Position numbers and translations under genes: made by a program. Below are positions 40,936 through 50,468 of a stretch of 64,000 nucleotides of DNA, piece after piece (position 1 is the stretch's first letter; each line of letters starts with the position of its first letter). The notes below the pieces were generated by a model that was given only the letters and a program-made list of their open reading frames with translations, had not been told where the DNA came from and ran no database searches. The DNA lies in contig JAAUZE010000008.1 in NCBI GenBank assembly GCA_014804755.1, positions 288,109 to 352,108 on the forward strand, read 5' to 3'. Origin of the DNA: Lachnospiraceae bacterium (GTDB taxonomy: Bacteria; Bacillota; Clostridia; Lachnospirales; Lachnospiraceae).

Positions 40936-42252
40936 ATGAGCTTATATGAAAAGATTGTAAAAGGGGAAGAAAAAATCGCATTGGTCGGGCTTGGTTATGT
41001 CGGCATGCCGATCGCTGTCGCATTTTCCAAAAAGGTGCGGGTGATTGGTTTTGACTTAAATAAAGAGAAGATCGCGAAATATCAAAACGGTATCGACCCG
41101 ACCTGCGAGGTGGGGGATGAAGCGATCAAAGCGTGCAGCGTGGAGTTTACGTCGGATGAAACAAAACTGCGCGAGGCAAAATTTTATATCGTGGCGGTGC
41201 CAACGCCGGTCAATGCCGACCATACGCCGGACTTAACGCCGATCGAGGGCGCAAGCCGCATACTCGGAAGAAACCTTGCAAAAGGCTCCATCGTCGTCTA
41301 TGAGTCCACGGTTTATCCGGGCGTGACCGAGGAGGTTGCCGTGCCGATCTTAGAGAAGGAATCCGGGTTAAAGTGCGGTGTGGATTTCAAGGTTGGCTAT
41401 TCGCCGGAGCGTATCAATCCGGGGGATAAGGTACACCGCTTAGAGACCATCACGAAGATCGTATCCGGCATGGATGAGGAGACGCTCGATACGGTAGCGC
41501 ATGTTTACGAGCTTGTTGTGGATGCCGGCGTGCATCGCGCGGAGTCGATCAAGGTTGCCGAAGCCGCGAAGGTCATCGAGAACAGCCAGCGCGATATTAA
41601 TATCGCTTTTATGAACGAGCTTTCCATTATTTTCAATAAAATGAACATTGATACGAAAGCGGTTTTAGAGGCAGCAGGCACAAAATGGAATTTCCTTAAA
41701 TTTGCGCCGGGTCTTGTCGGCGGCCATTGTATCGGTGTGGATCCGTATTATCTGACCTATAAGGCGGAGCAGCTCGGTTATCATTCCCAGATCATTTTAT
41801 CCGGCAGAAGAATCAACGATGATATGGGAAAATATGTGGCGGAAAGCCTTGTCAAGAATCTGATCAAAGCGGATATTCCCGTGCGGGACGCGCGCGTGGC
41901 AATCCTTGGCTTTACTTTTAAGGAAAACTGTCCGGACACGCGTAACAGCAAAGTGATCGATATCGTGCGGGAGCTCAGGGAATACGGGATCGAACCGCTC
42001 ATTACCGATCCGGTTGCGGACAGGGCTGAGGCACAGCGGGAGTACGGCATCACGATGACGGAGTTATCCGAAATCCGGGATATGGATGCGGTGATCTTAG
42101 CGGTCGCGCATACGCAGTATCAAGACCTGACGATGGACGAGATCGGCGCGATGTACGCGCGGGAGCATACGAAAAAAGTATTCTCCGATATCAAGGGGAT
42201 GTTCGATAGAAAAGCGTATGAGTCCGCAGGTTATTTGTATTGGAGATTATGA
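40936..42252 (+). CDS. TviB/WbpO-like UDP-N-acetyl-hexosamine dehydrogenase
   Basis: A 438-residue nucleotide-sugar dehydrogenase. It has the N-terminal Rossmann motif ALVGLGYVGMPIA, VAVPTPVNADHTPDLTP, YESTVYPGVTEE, and the catalytic Cys in GGHCIGVDPYYL (Cys about 265), then FTFKENCPDTRNSKV. The closest known type is TviB/WbpA/WbpO, which oxidises UDP-GlcNAc or UDP-GalNAc to the uronic acid with two NAD+. With the TviC-like epimerase two genes on it would supply UDP-GalNAcA. The start follows GAGGAGGAG. A terminator follows the stop. Confidence 0.9.
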   Translation: MSLYEKIVKGEEKIALVGLGYVGMPIAVAFSKKVRVIGFDLNKEKIAKYQNGIDPTCEVGDEAIKACSVEFTSDETKLREAKFYIVAVPTPVNADHTPDLTPIEGASRILGRNLAKGSIVVYESTVYPGVTEEVAVPILEKESGLKCGVDFKVGYSPERINPGDKVHRLETITKIVSGMDEETLDTVAHVYELVVDAGVHRAESIKVAEAAKVIENSQRDINIAFMNELSIIFNKMNIDTKAVLEAAGTKWNFLKFAPGLVGGHCIGVDPYYLTYKAEQLGYHSQIILSGRRINDDMGKYVAESLVKNLIKADIPVRDARVAILGFTFKENCPDTRNSKVIDIVRELREYGIEPLITDPVADRAEAQREYGITMTELSEIRDMDAVILAVAHTQYQDLTMDEIGAMYAREHTKKVFSDIKGMFDRKAYESAGYLYWRL

Positions 42253-42296
42253 TCTGCTTCCCAAACGCGCGGATGGGAAAATTTTTCAAGGATGAG

Positions 42297-42341
42297 AACT
42301 GATATGCAGCCGGCCGGCGAACGGGTGCATATCAGTTTTTT
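42297..42341 (+). terminator. Rho-independent terminator after the TviB-like gene
   Basis: A perfect 12-bp stem, AACTGATATGCA (42297-42308) with TGCATATCAGTT (42326-42337), is followed by a T-run (42336-42341). The loop holds GCCGGCCGGC. This is the clearest terminator in the window and separates the genes before it from those after it. It lies in a 350-base gap (42253-42603) that also holds the promoter at 42409 and the small reading frame at 42506. Confidence 0.8.
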
Positions 42342-42408
42342 GGATATAATAAAGAAGGACTCCCCGATAAAAACAGATTCCTATAGGGCGGATTATCAGC
42401 ATCAAAAT

Positions 42409-42437
42409 TTGCATCGGAGTACGAAATAGAGTATGAT
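42409..42437 (+). promoter_or_regulatory. Promoter of the second half of the pgl-like module
   Basis: TTGCAT, a 17-base spacer and TATGAT (42432-42437), about 70 bases after a strong terminator. It would drive the gene at 42604 and those behind it, leaving a 5' leader of over 150 bases. Confidence 0.55.
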
Positions 42438-42505
42438 AGGAAGAAAAAGGGAATTACTATAGCAAGGTATTTCCGGTAAATACAAACCCGCCAACCCGGG
42501 ACTCT

Positions 42506-42607
42506 ATGGAGCAGGTCAGGATCTTGAGAGAACGGCTATCAGGGGTAAAGGATACAAACATGGCGGAATTTATTGATTATTGTTTGTCCATGGCAGAGAG
42601 CATATGA
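42506..42607 (+). CDS. Small reading frame overlapping the next start (doubtful)
   Basis: A 33-codon frame opening MEQVRILRERL and ending MAESI. Its TGA overlaps the ATG of the next gene in an ATGA arrangement. The frame stays open upstream to 42440 without a start codon. The ribosome binding site is weak (GGGA close by). It may be a leader peptide that couples translation, or the remnant of a larger gene. I do not recognise it. Confidence 0.25.
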   Translation: MEQVRILRERLSGVKDTNMAEFIDYCLSMAESI

Positions 42608-44148
42608 AAATCGAAAAATATGAGACCAGAAAACCAAATATCAGCTCTTATCTGGCGCCCTGTGTCATTGGTGCCTTTTTCTGCTTTTTGTTCCTTTTCT
42701 ACGGTGTCGGGCAGTATCCTGACTCTGCGACCTATATCGGCTACAATACAAGCAGGGAGCCGCTCTATCCGCTCTTTCTGAAGTTCTGCCGCCGGCTTGC
42801 GGGGAAGGAGCATTTTCTTTGGCTCGCTGCGCTGCTGCAGAATGTGCTCGCGTTTTTCGCGAATTGGTATCTCTATCGTTTTTTTGTGAGACAGTTCCGC
42901 TTAAATCTGCTGTTTCGGATCGCGGCGCTTTTGGTCATTTTGGCGCCGCATTTGTTCACAAGCGTGTTTACGCCGTCAGGCATTGTATTGACAAATGCGA
43001 TCTTGAGCGAGGGGCTGACCATATCGCTTTATCCGCTGTTTGCGACGTTTTTGCTGGAAGCGTTTTTTCGGGAGAAAAAAGGATACTACCTTGCCGCGTC
43101 TTATGTTACGGCGCTGCTGCTTTCCCTTGCAAGGGGGCAGCTCATGCCGATGTTTCTTGTGTGGTTTGTCGTTTCGGCGGCGGCCTTTGCGCGCAGCGCC
43201 GCTGCGTCAAGAGCGGCAGAGCCGGGCATGCAGCAGTCGGTAGGGCAGGAGCCGGATATGCAGACAGTGGGAGCAAAGGGACAGGCTGCGGCTTTGAAGG
43301 GTGCAAAGGAGCAGAGACCCGGCAGGGGGATGGATGCAAAACGCATCTGCGCAATCCTTCTTGCGCTGTTTGTCGCGACAGCGCTTGGCTTTGTGCTGCG
43401 CAAGTCAGCAATGCGGTGCTACCACGAATCCATGACGGACGGTGTTGTGCATGCAAATACGGGGGGAAATGTCACGCTGCTGACGAACGTATTATACTCC
43501 GCCGATGAAGAGGCGGTTGCGGCTGCGGAAGAAGCGCTTTCTGATCGGGACGCTGCGTATCTTCATGACATTTATACGCAGATGAAAGAGCAGGGACTGT
43601 GTGCATCGGATGCGGACAGCGGATTTCATGCGCGGATTCTGCATCACGAGGACAGTCACGATAAGATCAAATTCGGTATCTTGAGCGTTCTGCTCACATC
43701 GGGAGTGTGGCAGGAGTGGTATGAATTGCCGGAAGGGTCCAAAGACGGGTTCGAGATGGCCGTGGATGAGGACAAAATGGCGGGACGGCTTATGAAAGCG
43801 GTGCTTCCGCATAGCGCGGACAGTTTTCTTGCAACCTATCTCTATGTGGCGGCGGGCGGCTTTGTGCGCACGGTATCGCTGCTTTCTCCGGTGTTCAGCG
43901 TGTATGCCCTGCTGATTTATGTTGTGGCGGCCGCGCTGATGTGTTATCTTTTTAAAAGGAAGAGTGGACGTGACGGTGCGTGGCTCATGGCGGTCGTGCT
44001 TCTGATGACAGCGGCAAATGTATGCGCAACGGCGCTCACAATCATGTGCCTGTCACGCTATATGATCTACAATATGACGCTGTTTTATCTCGCCGGACTT
44101 GTGTGCGTGTGGGAAGTTGTCAGGGAAAGATTTTGCAAAGAAAGATGA
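42604..44148 (+). CDS. Polytopic membrane protein, possible GT-C glycosyltransferase
   Basis: A 514-residue membrane protein with about ten helices. The first outer loop reads QYPDSATYIGYNTSREPLYP; a PDS-then-REPLYPLFL pattern with an Asp near the first helix is common in GT39/GT83-like (dolichyl-phosphate-mannose-type) GT-C proteins. A low-complexity polar insert (about 200-255, rich in Ala, Gln and Gly) sits between helices, unlike the rest of the protein. An outer soluble segment lies at about 285-395. No WWDYG motif is present, so it is not a PglB/STT3. The start at 42604 replaces a weaker one 24 bases upstream. Confidence 0.55.
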   Translation: MKIEKYETRKPNISSYLAPCVIGAFFCFLFLFYGVGQYPDSATYIGYNTSREPLYPLFLKFCRRLAGKEHFLWLAALLQNVLAFFANWYLYRFFVRQFRLNLLFRIAALLVILAPHLFTSVFTPSGIVLTNAILSEGLTISLYPLFATFLLEAFFREKKGYYLAASYVTALLLSLARGQLMPMFLVWFVVSAAAFARSAAASRAAEPGMQQSVGQEPDMQTVGAKGQAAALKGAKEQRPGRGMDAKRICAILLALFVATALGFVLRKSAMRCYHESMTDGVVHANTGGNVTLLTNVLYSADEEAVAAAEEALSDRDAAYLHDIYTQMKEQGLCASDADSGFHARILHHEDSHDKIKFGILSVLLTSGVWQEWYELPEGSKDGFEMAVDEDKMAGRLMKAVLPHSADSFLATYLYVAAGGFVRTVSLLSPVFSVYALLIYVVAAALMCYLFKRKSGRDGAWLMAVVLLMTAANVCATALTIMCLSRYMIYNMTLFYLAGLVCVWEVVRERFCKER

Positions 44149-44177
44149 CGGATTGAAAAATAAGGAGAGCTTGCATT

Positions 44178-45155
44178 ATGGGTTATCGGGATTTGGTATT
44201 TGACAAAGACAGTGTGTTTCTTGTGACGGGGGGCGCGGGCTTTATCGGCTCGAATCTCTGTGAGGCATTGACGGATATGGGGTATACCGTGAGATGCTTA
44301 GACGATCTTTCTACCGGAAAACAGGAGAATGTGGATTTCCTTTCGGACAGGGATAATTATACCTTTATCAAAGGAGATATCCGGGATCTGGACACCTGCA
44401 TGAAAGCGTGCGAAGGAGCCACCTATGTGCTGAATCAGGCGGCGTGGGGCAGTGTGCCGCGCAGCATTGAAATGCCGCTTTTATATGAGGAGATCAATAT
44501 TCGCGGAACCTTAAATATGATGGAGGCAGCAAGACAGAGCGGGGTAAAAAAGTTTGTCTACGCTTCCAGTTCTTCCGTTTACGGCGACCATCCGGTACTG
44601 CCCAAAGTCGAGGGGCAGGAGGGGAATCTGTTGTCCCCGTATGCGCTTACCAAGCGGGTGGATGAGGAATACGGAAAGCTGTATCACAAATTGTACGGGC
44701 TTGACACTTATGCCATGCGCTATTTTAATGTGTTTGGGCGCAGGCAGGACCCCGACGGCGCATACGCGGCCGTGATCCCGAAGTTTATCCGTCAGCTCCT
44801 TCACGATGAGACGCCGACCATCAACGGGGACGGAAAGCAGTCGCGTGATTTTACCTATATTGATAATGTGATCGAGGCAAACTTAAAAGCATGTCTGGCG
44901 CCGGGTGAGGCTGCGGGAGGCGCTTTCAATATCGCATACGGCGGCAGGGAATATCTGATCGATATTTATTACGATCTCTGCAAGGCGCTCGGAAAGAAGA
45001 TTGAGCCGAAGTTCGGTCCTGACCGCGCGGGAGATATTAAGCATTCCAACGCGGACATCAGTAAGGCAAGGAAGCTGTTAGGCTATGATCCGGAATATGA
45101 TTTTGAAAAGGGGATCGCGCTTGCCATCGACTGGTATCGGGAACATTTACAGTGA
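44178..45155 (+). CDS. TviC/WbpP-like UDP-N-acetylhexosamine 4-epimerase
   Basis: A 325-residue SDR epimerase. It has VTGGAGFIGSNLCEAL, CLDDLSTGKQENVDFL, NQAAWGSVPRSIEMP, the SSSVYGD loop and the catalytic Tyr/Lys in SPYALTKRVDEEY. The AAWGSVPRS stretch is typical of WbpP/TviC, which interconvert the GlcNAc and GalNAc forms, including the uronic acids, rather than plain GalE. With the TviB-like protein it would make UDP-GalNAcA. The start follows AAGGAGAG. It sits upstream of three GT4 genes that may use this donor. Confidence 0.88.
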   Translation: MGYRDLVFDKDSVFLVTGGAGFIGSNLCEALTDMGYTVRCLDDLSTGKQENVDFLSDRDNYTFIKGDIRDLDTCMKACEGATYVLNQAAWGSVPRSIEMPLLYEEINIRGTLNMMEAARQSGVKKFVYASSSSVYGDHPVLPKVEGQEGNLLSPYALTKRVDEEYGKLYHKLYGLDTYAMRYFNVFGRRQDPDGAYAAVIPKFIRQLLHDETPTINGDGKQSRDFTYIDNVIEANLKACLAPGEAAGGAFNIAYGGREYLIDIYYDLCKALGKKIEPKFGPDRAGDIKHSNADISKARKLLGYDPEYDFEKGIALAIDWYREHLQ

Positions 45156-45173
45156 AAGAAGACGGGGGATACC

Positions 45174-46262
45174 ATGATTCGAATGCTGCATATTACCGCA
45201 TCCATGTCACCAAGCGGGATCGGGAATTTCATTATGAACGCATACCGGCATGTGGATCATTCCAAAGTGCAGTTTGATTTTGTTGTGTGCGAGCACCGTG
45301 AAGTCAGCTTTGACGAGGAAATCCGGGAGCTTGGGGGAAGAGTATTCTATGTGCCGCGCAAATCGGTCAGTCCGATCGGGAATTTTAACGGAATACGCAA
45401 AATTGTGCGGGACGGTCATTACCGGTTTGTATTTCGTCATACGGATGTGGCAACGGTGGCACTCGATCTGCTCGCCGCAATGCTGGGCGGAGCGGACGAG
45501 CGCGTAGCGCATTCCCATTCCACAAGCGCAAAAAAAATATGGCTCCATAAGCTCTTTCGCCCGTTTCTCAACGCGGTCTGCACGCGGCGGTTCGCCTGTT
45601 CCGTGCAGGCCGGAATCTGGATGTACGGAGAGAAGTATGCGCGGGGAAAAAAACAATTCCGCGTGATAACGAACGGGATTGAGATAGAGGCATTTCGCTA
45701 TGACGGGCGGATGCGCAGGAAAGTGCGCGAAGAGTTTGGTTTTGCCGAAGAAACGGTTGTGATCGGACATGTTGGAAACTATATGCCGGTCAAAAACCAC
45801 GCGTGGATGATCACCGTACTTGCGGCGTTGACCGGACAAGGAAGAAATGCGGCGCTGATGCTTGTCGGCGATGGGGCGCTGCGGGCACAGATGGAAGAGC
45901 AGATTCGGACACTGGGCTTAGAGGAGCGGGTCCGGCTGACAGGGGTTCGCAATGACATACCTGCGCTGCTGCAGGCAATGGATGTGTTTTTATTTCCGTC
46001 GTTTTATGAGGGTATGCCGATTGCGCTTGTGGAGGCACAGGCAGCAGGACTGCCCTGTGTCATTTCGGATGTGATCACCGATGATGTCTGTATCACGGAG
46101 CAAGTTAAGAAAATAAGCCTTTCCGAAAGCGCGGACGTATGGGCGGATGCGCTATGGGGGGCAAAACAGGGAGCCGGAGCGGATAACGCGGAAAAAATTG
46201 CCGAAGCCGGATTCGATGTGCGGGCATTGGGAGAGATCTATCTCAGGCTGGGGGAATCATGA
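45174..46262 (+). CDS. EpsF-like glycosyltransferase (GT4)
   Basis: A 362-residue GT-B transferase. MLHITASMSPSGIGNFIMNA is the acceptor-side loop seen in EpsF-like proteins. The donor half has GHVGNYMPVKNHAW, LTGVRNDIPALLQAMDV and the EX7E region PSFYEGMPIALVEAQAAGLP. It is cytosolic and probably membrane-associated. Its last bases overlap the next GT4 start by ATGA, so the two are likely co-translated. The sugar donor is not known. Confidence 0.83.
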   Translation: MIRMLHITASMSPSGIGNFIMNAYRHVDHSKVQFDFVVCEHREVSFDEEIRELGGRVFYVPRKSVSPIGNFNGIRKIVRDGHYRFVFRHTDVATVALDLLAAMLGGADERVAHSHSTSAKKIWLHKLFRPFLNAVCTRRFACSVQAGIWMYGEKYARGKKQFRVITNGIEIEAFRYDGRMRRKVREEFGFAEETVVIGHVGNYMPVKNHAWMITVLAALTGQGRNAALMLVGDGALRAQMEEQIRTLGLEERVRLTGVRNDIPALLQAMDVFLFPSFYEGMPIALVEAQAAGLPCVISDVITDDVCITEQVKKISLSESADVWADALWGAKQGAGADNAEKIAEAGFDVRALGEIYLRLGES

Positions 46263-47404
46263 ATCATATCGTGTTTTTGACGCTGTCGCTTACGAAAGGC
46301 GGAGCGGAGCGCGTAATATCTAATATGTGCAATGACTATTTTGCAGGGCGCAGCAGGGTGACGGTGATCAGTCTGATGAAAGCGGAGCCGGAATATACGC
46401 TGCATCCCGACGTCCGCCTGATCACGGTGGACGAGAATGAGCGCGATTATCTGGCGGCCATGCCGGTTCGTTTTGCGCGCAGGAGAAAAAAGCTGAAACG
46501 GCTGCTTTGCAGATTACAAAAAGACGGTGCGCAGGTTGTGATCAGTTTTCTGCCGGAGCCGAATATGCTTGCATGCAGTCTAAAGCGTGCGGTCAGAATG
46601 CCGGTCGTGATCAGCGTGCGAAATGCGCCGGCAGTGGAATATGGAACCAGACTTCGTTATTTGCTGATGCGCCTTCTTTATCCGAAGGCGGATGCCTATG
46701 TGTTTCAGACAAAAGAGGCAAAGGCATATTTTTCGTTTTCCGCGCATATTACGGCGCGCGGCGTTGTCATTCCGAATCCGCTTTCTGCGGAGTTTATCGC
46801 GGATGTGCATATGCGGTCAGATAAGACGGCGGGACAAAGAGAAGGCTTCCGCGTGCTGGCGGTCGGCAGGCTGGAAGCGCAGAAAAATTATGGACGTCTG
46901 TTGGCGGTGTTTGAGGCGTTCCACAAAAAGTATCGGGAAAGCAGCCTGATGATCTGCGGAGAAGGATCCGAAAGAGCGGAGATTGAGCGGTTTGTGTCGG
47001 AACACGGTTTGAGCGGCTGTGTGAGTCTGCCCGGAAATGTGGATGACATAGCAGCACAGTATGAAGCGGCGGATGTGTATCTGATGACGTCGGATTATGA
47101 GGGCATGCCGAATGCGCTGATCGAAGCGATGGCATGCGGACTGCCGGTCGTGGTAACGGATTGTCCGTGCGGTGCGCCGGCGGAATTGGTTCGCAACGAA
47201 GAAAACGGAATTCTTGTTCCGATGGGAAATGAGGAGCGGACGCGGGAAGAGCTTCTCGCCGGACTGGAGAGATTATATACGGAGCCGGATTTTGCGGGGA
47301 GACTCGCGCGCAGTGCGCAAAACGTGCGGGAAACACTTGCGCCGAACAGAATTTATGCACAATGGGACAGACTGATCGGGCGGGTCATCGGCGGGAAGGA
47401 ATAG
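46259..47404 (+). CDS. PglH/PglJ-like glycosyltransferase (GT4), first of three
   Basis: A 381-residue GT4 enzyme. The opening FLTLSLTKGGAERVISNM carries the GGAERV motif shared by PglH and PglJ, which add GalNAc residues in the Campylobacter N-glycan. The donor half has VGRLEAQKNYGRLL and SDYEGMPNALIEAMACGLPV (EX7E), then GAPAELV. Related copies lie at 49392 and 51406. The three alternate with AsnB-type amidotransferases, suggesting stepwise addition of amidated GalNAcA units. That is inference. Confidence 0.85.
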   Translation: MNHIVFLTLSLTKGGAERVISNMCNDYFAGRSRVTVISLMKAEPEYTLHPDVRLITVDENERDYLAAMPVRFARRRKKLKRLLCRLQKDGAQVVISFLPEPNMLACSLKRAVRMPVVISVRNAPAVEYGTRLRYLLMRLLYPKADAYVFQTKEAKAYFSFSAHITARGVVIPNPLSAEFIADVHMRSDKTAGQREGFRVLAVGRLEAQKNYGRLLAVFEAFHKKYRESSLMICGEGSERAEIERFVSEHGLSGCVSLPGNVDDIAAQYEAADVYLMTSDYEGMPNALIEAMACGLPVVVTDCPCGAPAELVRNEENGILVPMGNEERTREELLAGLERLYTEPDFAGRLARSAQNVRETLAPNRIYAQWDRLIGRVIGGKE

Positions 47405-47407
47405 GAT

Positions 47408-49354
47408 ATGTGCGGCATAGCGGGGTTTGTTGATCGCCAATTGAATCAGATTCAGGTTGTCCGTGAAATGACTGCGCGTATGAAACAGCGCGGGCCGGAC
47501 GGCAGCGGGGAATGGGCGGATGAGACGAGCGGTGTTACGTTTGGTCATCGTCGTCTTGCCATCTTAGACTTGTCTGAGAACGGGGCGCAGCCCATGACTT
47601 CCGCATGCGGGAGATATGTTCTGACTTACAATGGAGAGATTTATAACGCGGATTTGCTGCGGAAAGAAGTGCTTGCGTATAAAAAAGGGCGGGGAGAAAG
47701 CTTTGGCTTTCGGGGTACTTCAGATACGGAGGCGCTTCTGGAGGCTATGGCGCTCTTCGGGACAGAGAAAGCGCTTTTGCTTGCGAAAGGAATGTTTGCG
47801 TTTGCGCTTTATGACAGAAAAGAGCATGTGCTGACGCTCGCGAGGGACCGGGCGGGTGAAAAGCCGCTTTATTACGGATTCGCGGGCGGAAATTTTGTGT
47901 TTGCATCCGATCTTGCGGCGCTTTCCGCCTATCCGAAATTTGAGGCGGAGATTGACAGGAGAGCGCTGCATGCCTATATGCGATATGGCTTTGTGCCGGC
48001 GCCGTATTCTGTATACAAGGGGATCAGAAAGCTTCTGCCCGGTTACATTTTGACGCTGCGCCAGCCGTTTTCGGATGCGCAGGCGGAGCTTCATGCGTAC
48101 TGGTCGATGGCGGAGGCCGCGGAAAGCGGAAGGAAGAATCCGTTTCAGGGCAGCAGGCAGGAAGCCGCCGATGAGCTGGAGAGACTGCTTAGCGAGGCAA
48201 TCCGGGAACAGATGATTTCCGATGTGCCCATCGGTGCTTTTTTATCGGGAGGAATTGACAGCCCGCTGATCGCAGCGTTGATGCAGAAGCAGAGCAGTGC
48301 GCCGGTGCGGACCTTTACGATCGGATTTGACGAAAAAAAGTACAATGAGGCGGAGTATGCCAAGGAGATCGCCGCACATTTGGGAACGGAACACACGGAG
48401 CTTTATGTGACGGAAAAGGAACTGCTTGACGTGATCCCCGGACTTTCGAATATATTTAGCGAGCCGTTTGCGGACTCATCCCAGATACCAACCTGTCTTG
48501 TCAGCAGGCTTGCCAAGACGAAAGTGACGGTGTCCCTTTCGGGTGATGCCGGAGACGAGCTGTTCTGCGGTTATAATACTTATCCGAAAATCGCATCGCT
48601 CGCGGAAAAATTAGAAACCATGCCGAAGGGCTTACGCGCATTCGGCGGAGCCGTTCTGGAGGCGGGATTTTGGCGCGGAACAGGTTCCTGCTATCGCATT
48701 GCGGAAAGTCTGCGGGCACGGGACATCATACAGCTCCATGAAGCAGTATGCTACCACACGGATTATGGGGCGGAGCGTCTGGTACTCTTTGAGGATGAGG
48801 CGGAGCGGCGCGCGGTGAGGAAACGGGATTTTGCCGGAACAGAAGGAGGACTGCGGCTGCCCGGAGAGGCTTTTTATACCGATCCGAAGAGGGCAATGAT
48901 GTATAAAGATATGGTGACCTATCATCCGGACGACATTCTGGTTAAGGTAGACCGGGCGGGGATGGCGGTTTCCTTAGAAAACCGCGTGCCGATGCTTGAC
49001 CGTGATGTGATCGAATTTGCGTACCGCCTGCCGATGGAGTACTTGTACGGGGACGGCGGGGTAAGCAAACAGATCTTGAAGGATATTCTTTACCGATATG
49101 TGCCGAAGGAACTGCTTGACCGACCGAAAAAAGGATTTTCCGTTCCGCTTGCGCGCTGGCTGAAAACAGGACATACGGCGGATTGGGCGTGGGAACTGCT
49201 GGAGAATAATCGGCTTGCACAGGATGGGATTTTTGACAAACGCGCGTTGAAAAGCATCCGTGCCCGTTTTGCGAAAGGACGGGCAAATCCCCAGATTATA
49301 TGGGAAATCTTAATGGCGGAGCAATGGTATCGGGGACTGCGGGGGAAGGCGTAA
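47408..49354 (+). CDS. AsnB-type glutamine amidotransferase, first copy
   Basis: A 648-residue asparagine-synthase-family enzyme. The N-terminal glutaminase domain starts MCGIAGF, with Cys2 as nucleophile and HRRLAILDLSENGAQPM following. The ATP pyrophosphatase loop FLSGGIDSPLIAAL lies near residue 280. In glycan clusters such proteins amidate sugar uronic acids (WbpS-type) rather than aspartate. The TviB/TviC pair upstream supplies GalNAcA as a likely target. The start is 3 bases after the GT4 stop, behind AGGAATAGGAT. It is roughly half identical by eye to the copy at 53418. Confidence 0.88.
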   Translation: MCGIAGFVDRQLNQIQVVREMTARMKQRGPDGSGEWADETSGVTFGHRRLAILDLSENGAQPMTSACGRYVLTYNGEIYNADLLRKEVLAYKKGRGESFGFRGTSDTEALLEAMALFGTEKALLLAKGMFAFALYDRKEHVLTLARDRAGEKPLYYGFAGGNFVFASDLAALSAYPKFEAEIDRRALHAYMRYGFVPAPYSVYKGIRKLLPGYILTLRQPFSDAQAELHAYWSMAEAAESGRKNPFQGSRQEAADELERLLSEAIREQMISDVPIGAFLSGGIDSPLIAALMQKQSSAPVRTFTIGFDEKKYNEAEYAKEIAAHLGTEHTELYVTEKELLDVIPGLSNIFSEPFADSSQIPTCLVSRLAKTKVTVSLSGDAGDELFCGYNTYPKIASLAEKLETMPKGLRAFGGAVLEAGFWRGTGSCYRIAESLRARDIIQLHEAVCYHTDYGAERLVLFEDEAERRAVRKRDFAGTEGGLRLPGEAFYTDPKRAMMYKDMVTYHPDDILVKVDRAGMAVSLENRVPMLDRDVIEFAYRLPMEYLYGDGGVSKQILKDILYRYVPKELLDRPKKGFSVPLARWLKTGHTADWAWELLENNRLAQDGIFDKRALKSIRARFAKGRANPQIIWEILMAEQWYRGLRGKA

Positions 49355-49391
49355 AGGAAGATCGGCTGACCGGCAGGAATTGAGGATGGAA

Positions 49392-50468
49392 ATGAAAAAA
49401 ATCATGTTTTATATCTCTTCCATGGGACGGGGAGGGGCGGAACGTGTGCTCTCCTATCTTGCGGAGGACTTAAGCGGGCAATATCATATTACCGTGCTCA
49501 CGGATCATGCCTATGAACAGGAATATGCGCTGCCGAAGTCCGTCAGGCGGATGAATATCGGGGATTATCCGGGGAAAGGACTGTTTGCCCCGATTGTCCG
49601 AAAGCTTTGGAGAGAAAAGAAAATCCGTGAGGCATATCGGGAAGTCATGCCGGATATTGCGGTCGGGTTTATGGGGAAAAACGCAGTCCGCCTGCTTGTG
49701 GCGGCGCGGAAGGAAAAGGGAATCAAAATTGCGGCGATCCGCATGAATCCGGTTCATGAGTTCGGAAACGGACTGTATAAGCGCGTGGTATGCGGGCTGT
49801 TCATGCGGACGGCATGGGTCGTGTGTCAGAATGAGAGCCAGAGACAATATTTCCCGAAAGGTCTGCAGGAAAAAACCGTCGTCATCAAAAATCCGATCGG
49901 GGAAGCGTTCTGTCAGCCGCGTTATGAGGGTGCGCGTCCGCAGAAGATCGTTGCGGTGGGACGGCTTGATGATAACAAAAATCATCAGATGCTGATCCGT
50001 GCATTTCAGAAAGTTCATGCACGCTTTCCGAGCGCTGTGCTGACGATATACGGAGAGGGAGAGGCGCGTTCAAAGCTGGAGTCGCTGACAGGGGAACTCG
50101 GACTGGAGAAATGTGTCATGCTTCCGGGGATTGTGGAGCAGATACCGGAGAAGATTTATGATGCCGCTGCCTATGTGCTCTGCTCCGTCAGCGAGGGCAT
50201 TTCCAACGCGCTGCTGGAAGCGATGGCGCTTGGACTTGCGGTTGTTTCAACCGACTGTGAGGGCGGTTCGGCAGCAGAGCTGATCAGGGACGGGGAGAAC
50301 GGTTTTCTTGTACCGGTCAATGACGTGGATGCGTTAAGCGAAAGACTCATGCTGCTGCTTGAGGATCCCGAACGGAACCGGCGCCTCGGGAACAGTGCTG
50401 CAGAAGTGGGAAGGCAGTGCGGACGACAGCAGATCGCGAAGGAATGGGAGAGATTGTTTAACGGATGA
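49392..50468 (+). CDS. PglH/PglJ-like glycosyltransferase (GT4), second of three
   Basis: A 358-residue GT4 enzyme. FYISSMGRGGAERVLSYLA is the acceptor-side loop. AVGRLDDNKNHQMLIRAF and CSVSEGISNALLEAMALGLAV (EX7E) mark the donor side, followed by GGSAAELI. The ATG at 49392 is preferred over 49386 and a TTG at 49380 because of the GAGG spacing. It overlaps the next gene by ATGA. It is closer to 51406 than to 46259 in the opening motif, so these two may be the more recent duplicates. Confidence 0.85.
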   Translation: MKKIMFYISSMGRGGAERVLSYLAEDLSGQYHITVLTDHAYEQEYALPKSVRRMNIGDYPGKGLFAPIVRKLWREKKIREAYREVMPDIAVGFMGKNAVRLLVAARKEKGIKIAAIRMNPVHEFGNGLYKRVVCGLFMRTAWVVCQNESQRQYFPKGLQEKTVVIKNPIGEAFCQPRYEGARPQKIVAVGRLDDNKNHQMLIRAFQKVHARFPSAVLTIYGEGEARSKLESLTGELGLEKCVMLPGIVEQIPEKIYDAAAYVLCSVSEGISNALLEAMALGLAVVSTDCEGGSAAELIRDGENGFLVPVNDVDALSERLMLLLEDPERNRRLGNSAAEVGRQCGRQQIAKEWERLFNG

